Origin: Modicisalibacter luteus DSM 23508
Lineage (GTDB): Bacteria; Pseudomonadota; Gammaproteobacteria; Pseudomonadales; Halomonadaceae
Length of the DNA stretch: 64,000 nucleotides
Direction of reading: 5' to 3'
NCBI RefSeq assembly: GCF_000378505.1
Contig: NZ_KB899991.1
Location: 56,724 to 120,723 of the forward strand
The notes under the pieces: generated by a model
The model's input: the letters and a program-made list of their open reading frames with translations, nothing else
Database searches by the model: none
Told to the model about the DNA's origin: nothing
Made by a program: the position numbers and the translations under genes
Shown here: piece after piece, positions 63,450-64,000 of the stretch
Position numbering within the stretch: position 1 is the stretch's first letter
How the letters are laid out: every line of letters begins with the position of its first letter

Positions 63450-64000
63450 ATGGCTAAAGAAGAACGTAGAGTCGGCTACGGCCTGCCCACGCTGCTTGCC
63501 ATTGGGGTTCATGTCCTCGTGCTATTGGTGACTGCCTTGCGCTGGCCTGATACCGATGCTGACCCTAGTTCGTCATCTGTCGTTCAGGCAACCTTGGTCA
63601 CGACAGAAACGGCTACAGACCAGGCGCAGCGAGCCAGGGAAGCGCAAGCTCGTGCTGCCGCGAACCAAGAAGCCGAACAGCCCCAGGTACAAGAGGAACA
63701 GCCCCAAGAGGAGCAAGCGCAGGCTGAAGAGGCGGCGGCTCGACAGCAAGCCCTGGCTGAGGAACAGGCACGCCGCGAAGCCGAAAAACAAGCCCGGGAA
63801 GAGGCATTGAAGCAGGCCCAGGCCGAAGCTGAACGCCGGGCGGAAGAAGCGGCTAAACAGGCTCAGTTGCGTGAACAGCAAGCGGAGCAACGTCGCCAGG
63901 AAGAGGCTCGTCAGGAGGCAAAGATAGCAGCTCAACGCAAGGCGGAAGAGGAGGCCAAGCGTAAGGCGGAAGAAGAAGCCAAGCGTAAGGCGGAAGAAGA
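63450..64000 (+). CDS. tolA: Tol-Pal system protein TolA, 5' part (cut by window end)
   Basis: Starts MAKEERRVGYGLPTLLAIGV with one membrane segment (LPTLLAIGVHVLVLLVTAL), then a long helical domain very rich in A, E, Q, K and R (REAQARAAANQEAE, KAEEEAKRKAEEEAKR). The rest, including the C-terminal globular domain, lies outside. TolA spans the periplasm and links TolQR to Pal. The visible part ends in 24-bp tandem repeats. Confidence 0.96.
   Translation, partial: MAKEERRVGYGLPTLLAIGVHVLVLLVTALRWPDTDADPSSSSVVQATLVTTETATDQAQRAREAQARAAANQEAEQPQVQEEQPQEEQAQAEEAAARQQALAEEQARREAEKQAREEALKQAQAEAERRAEEAAKQAQLREQQAEQRRQEEARQEAKIAAQRKAEEEAKRKAEEEAKRKAEE
63936..64000 (+). repeat. 24-bp tandem repeats in tolA
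   Basis: Two full units (63936-63959, 63960-63983) and a third cut at the window end, each encoding R-K-A-E-E-E-A-K. Low-complexity repeats in the TolA helix domain often vary in number among strains. Confidence 0.8.

Overview
The window reads as a chromosomal segment of a moderately halophilic gammaproteobacterium, most likely Halomonas or a close relative of the Halomonadaceae. The reasons are gene order (trpI divergent from trpBA as in pseudomonads and Halomonas; fmdB-aspS-yebC-ruvCAB-ybgC-tolQRA), a high-GC coding style, acidic secreted proteins, and the protein sequences themselves. No rRNA, tRNA, CRISPR array, insertion sequence or prophage was found. Both ends cut genes: the left end truncates a secreted glycan-related protein, the right end truncates tolA.

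Layout. 1-2.8 kb: a polysaccharide-degradation pair (truncated gene plus a family 10 pectate lyase). 3.1-5.9 kb: an O-methyltransferase, two GNAT acetyltransferases and a scar made of two 3' gene remnants (PhzF-like and LysR-like). 6.0-9.1 kb: trpA, trpB and the divergent activator trpI. 9.2-22.4 kb: an accessory zone rich in small-metabolite exporters (MFS, three intact and one broken LysE/RhtB, one DMT/EamA), GNAT acetyltransferases, one-gene regulators (MocR, AraC, MarR) and several decayed genes. 22.3-30.7 kb: three large extracellular proteins: a carbohydrate-binding/beta-helix/RTX protein with a type I secretion tail, a lamin-tail-domain nuclease, and an acidic 599-residue protein of no recognised family. 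31.2-34.1 kb: a GAF-PAS-GGDEF-EAL protein and a small helical protein.

From 34.4 kb to the right end the genes are conserved housekeeping genes with no broken frames: prfC, mscL, a TatD-type hydrolase, ygfZ, an HMA-like/OsmC pair, uvrB, the branched-chain amino acid importer livKHMGF, class I fumarase, cardiolipin synthase, a HypT-like LysR regulator, NadM-Nudix, a YihY membrane protein, acylphosphatase, a nucleoside/ribose catabolic group (nucleoside hydrolase, ribokinase, 2-hydroxyacid dehydrogenase), then fmdB-aspS-yebC-ruvCAB-ybgC-tolQRA.

The most distinctive observations are: (i) two separate scars where the 3' ends of two oppositely oriented genes are fused head to head, as if a single deletion removed the divergent promoter region and both 5' halves; (ii) a concentration of frameshifted or truncated genes between 4.3 and 21.8 kb, mostly by single-base slips, against none seen in the right half; (iii) the 8-kb block of three unusual extracellular proteins, including one with no recognisable family and one with a near-identical internal repeat of 141 codons; and (iv) several candidate regulatory palindromes, notably a perfect 15-bp one between ruvC and ruvA.
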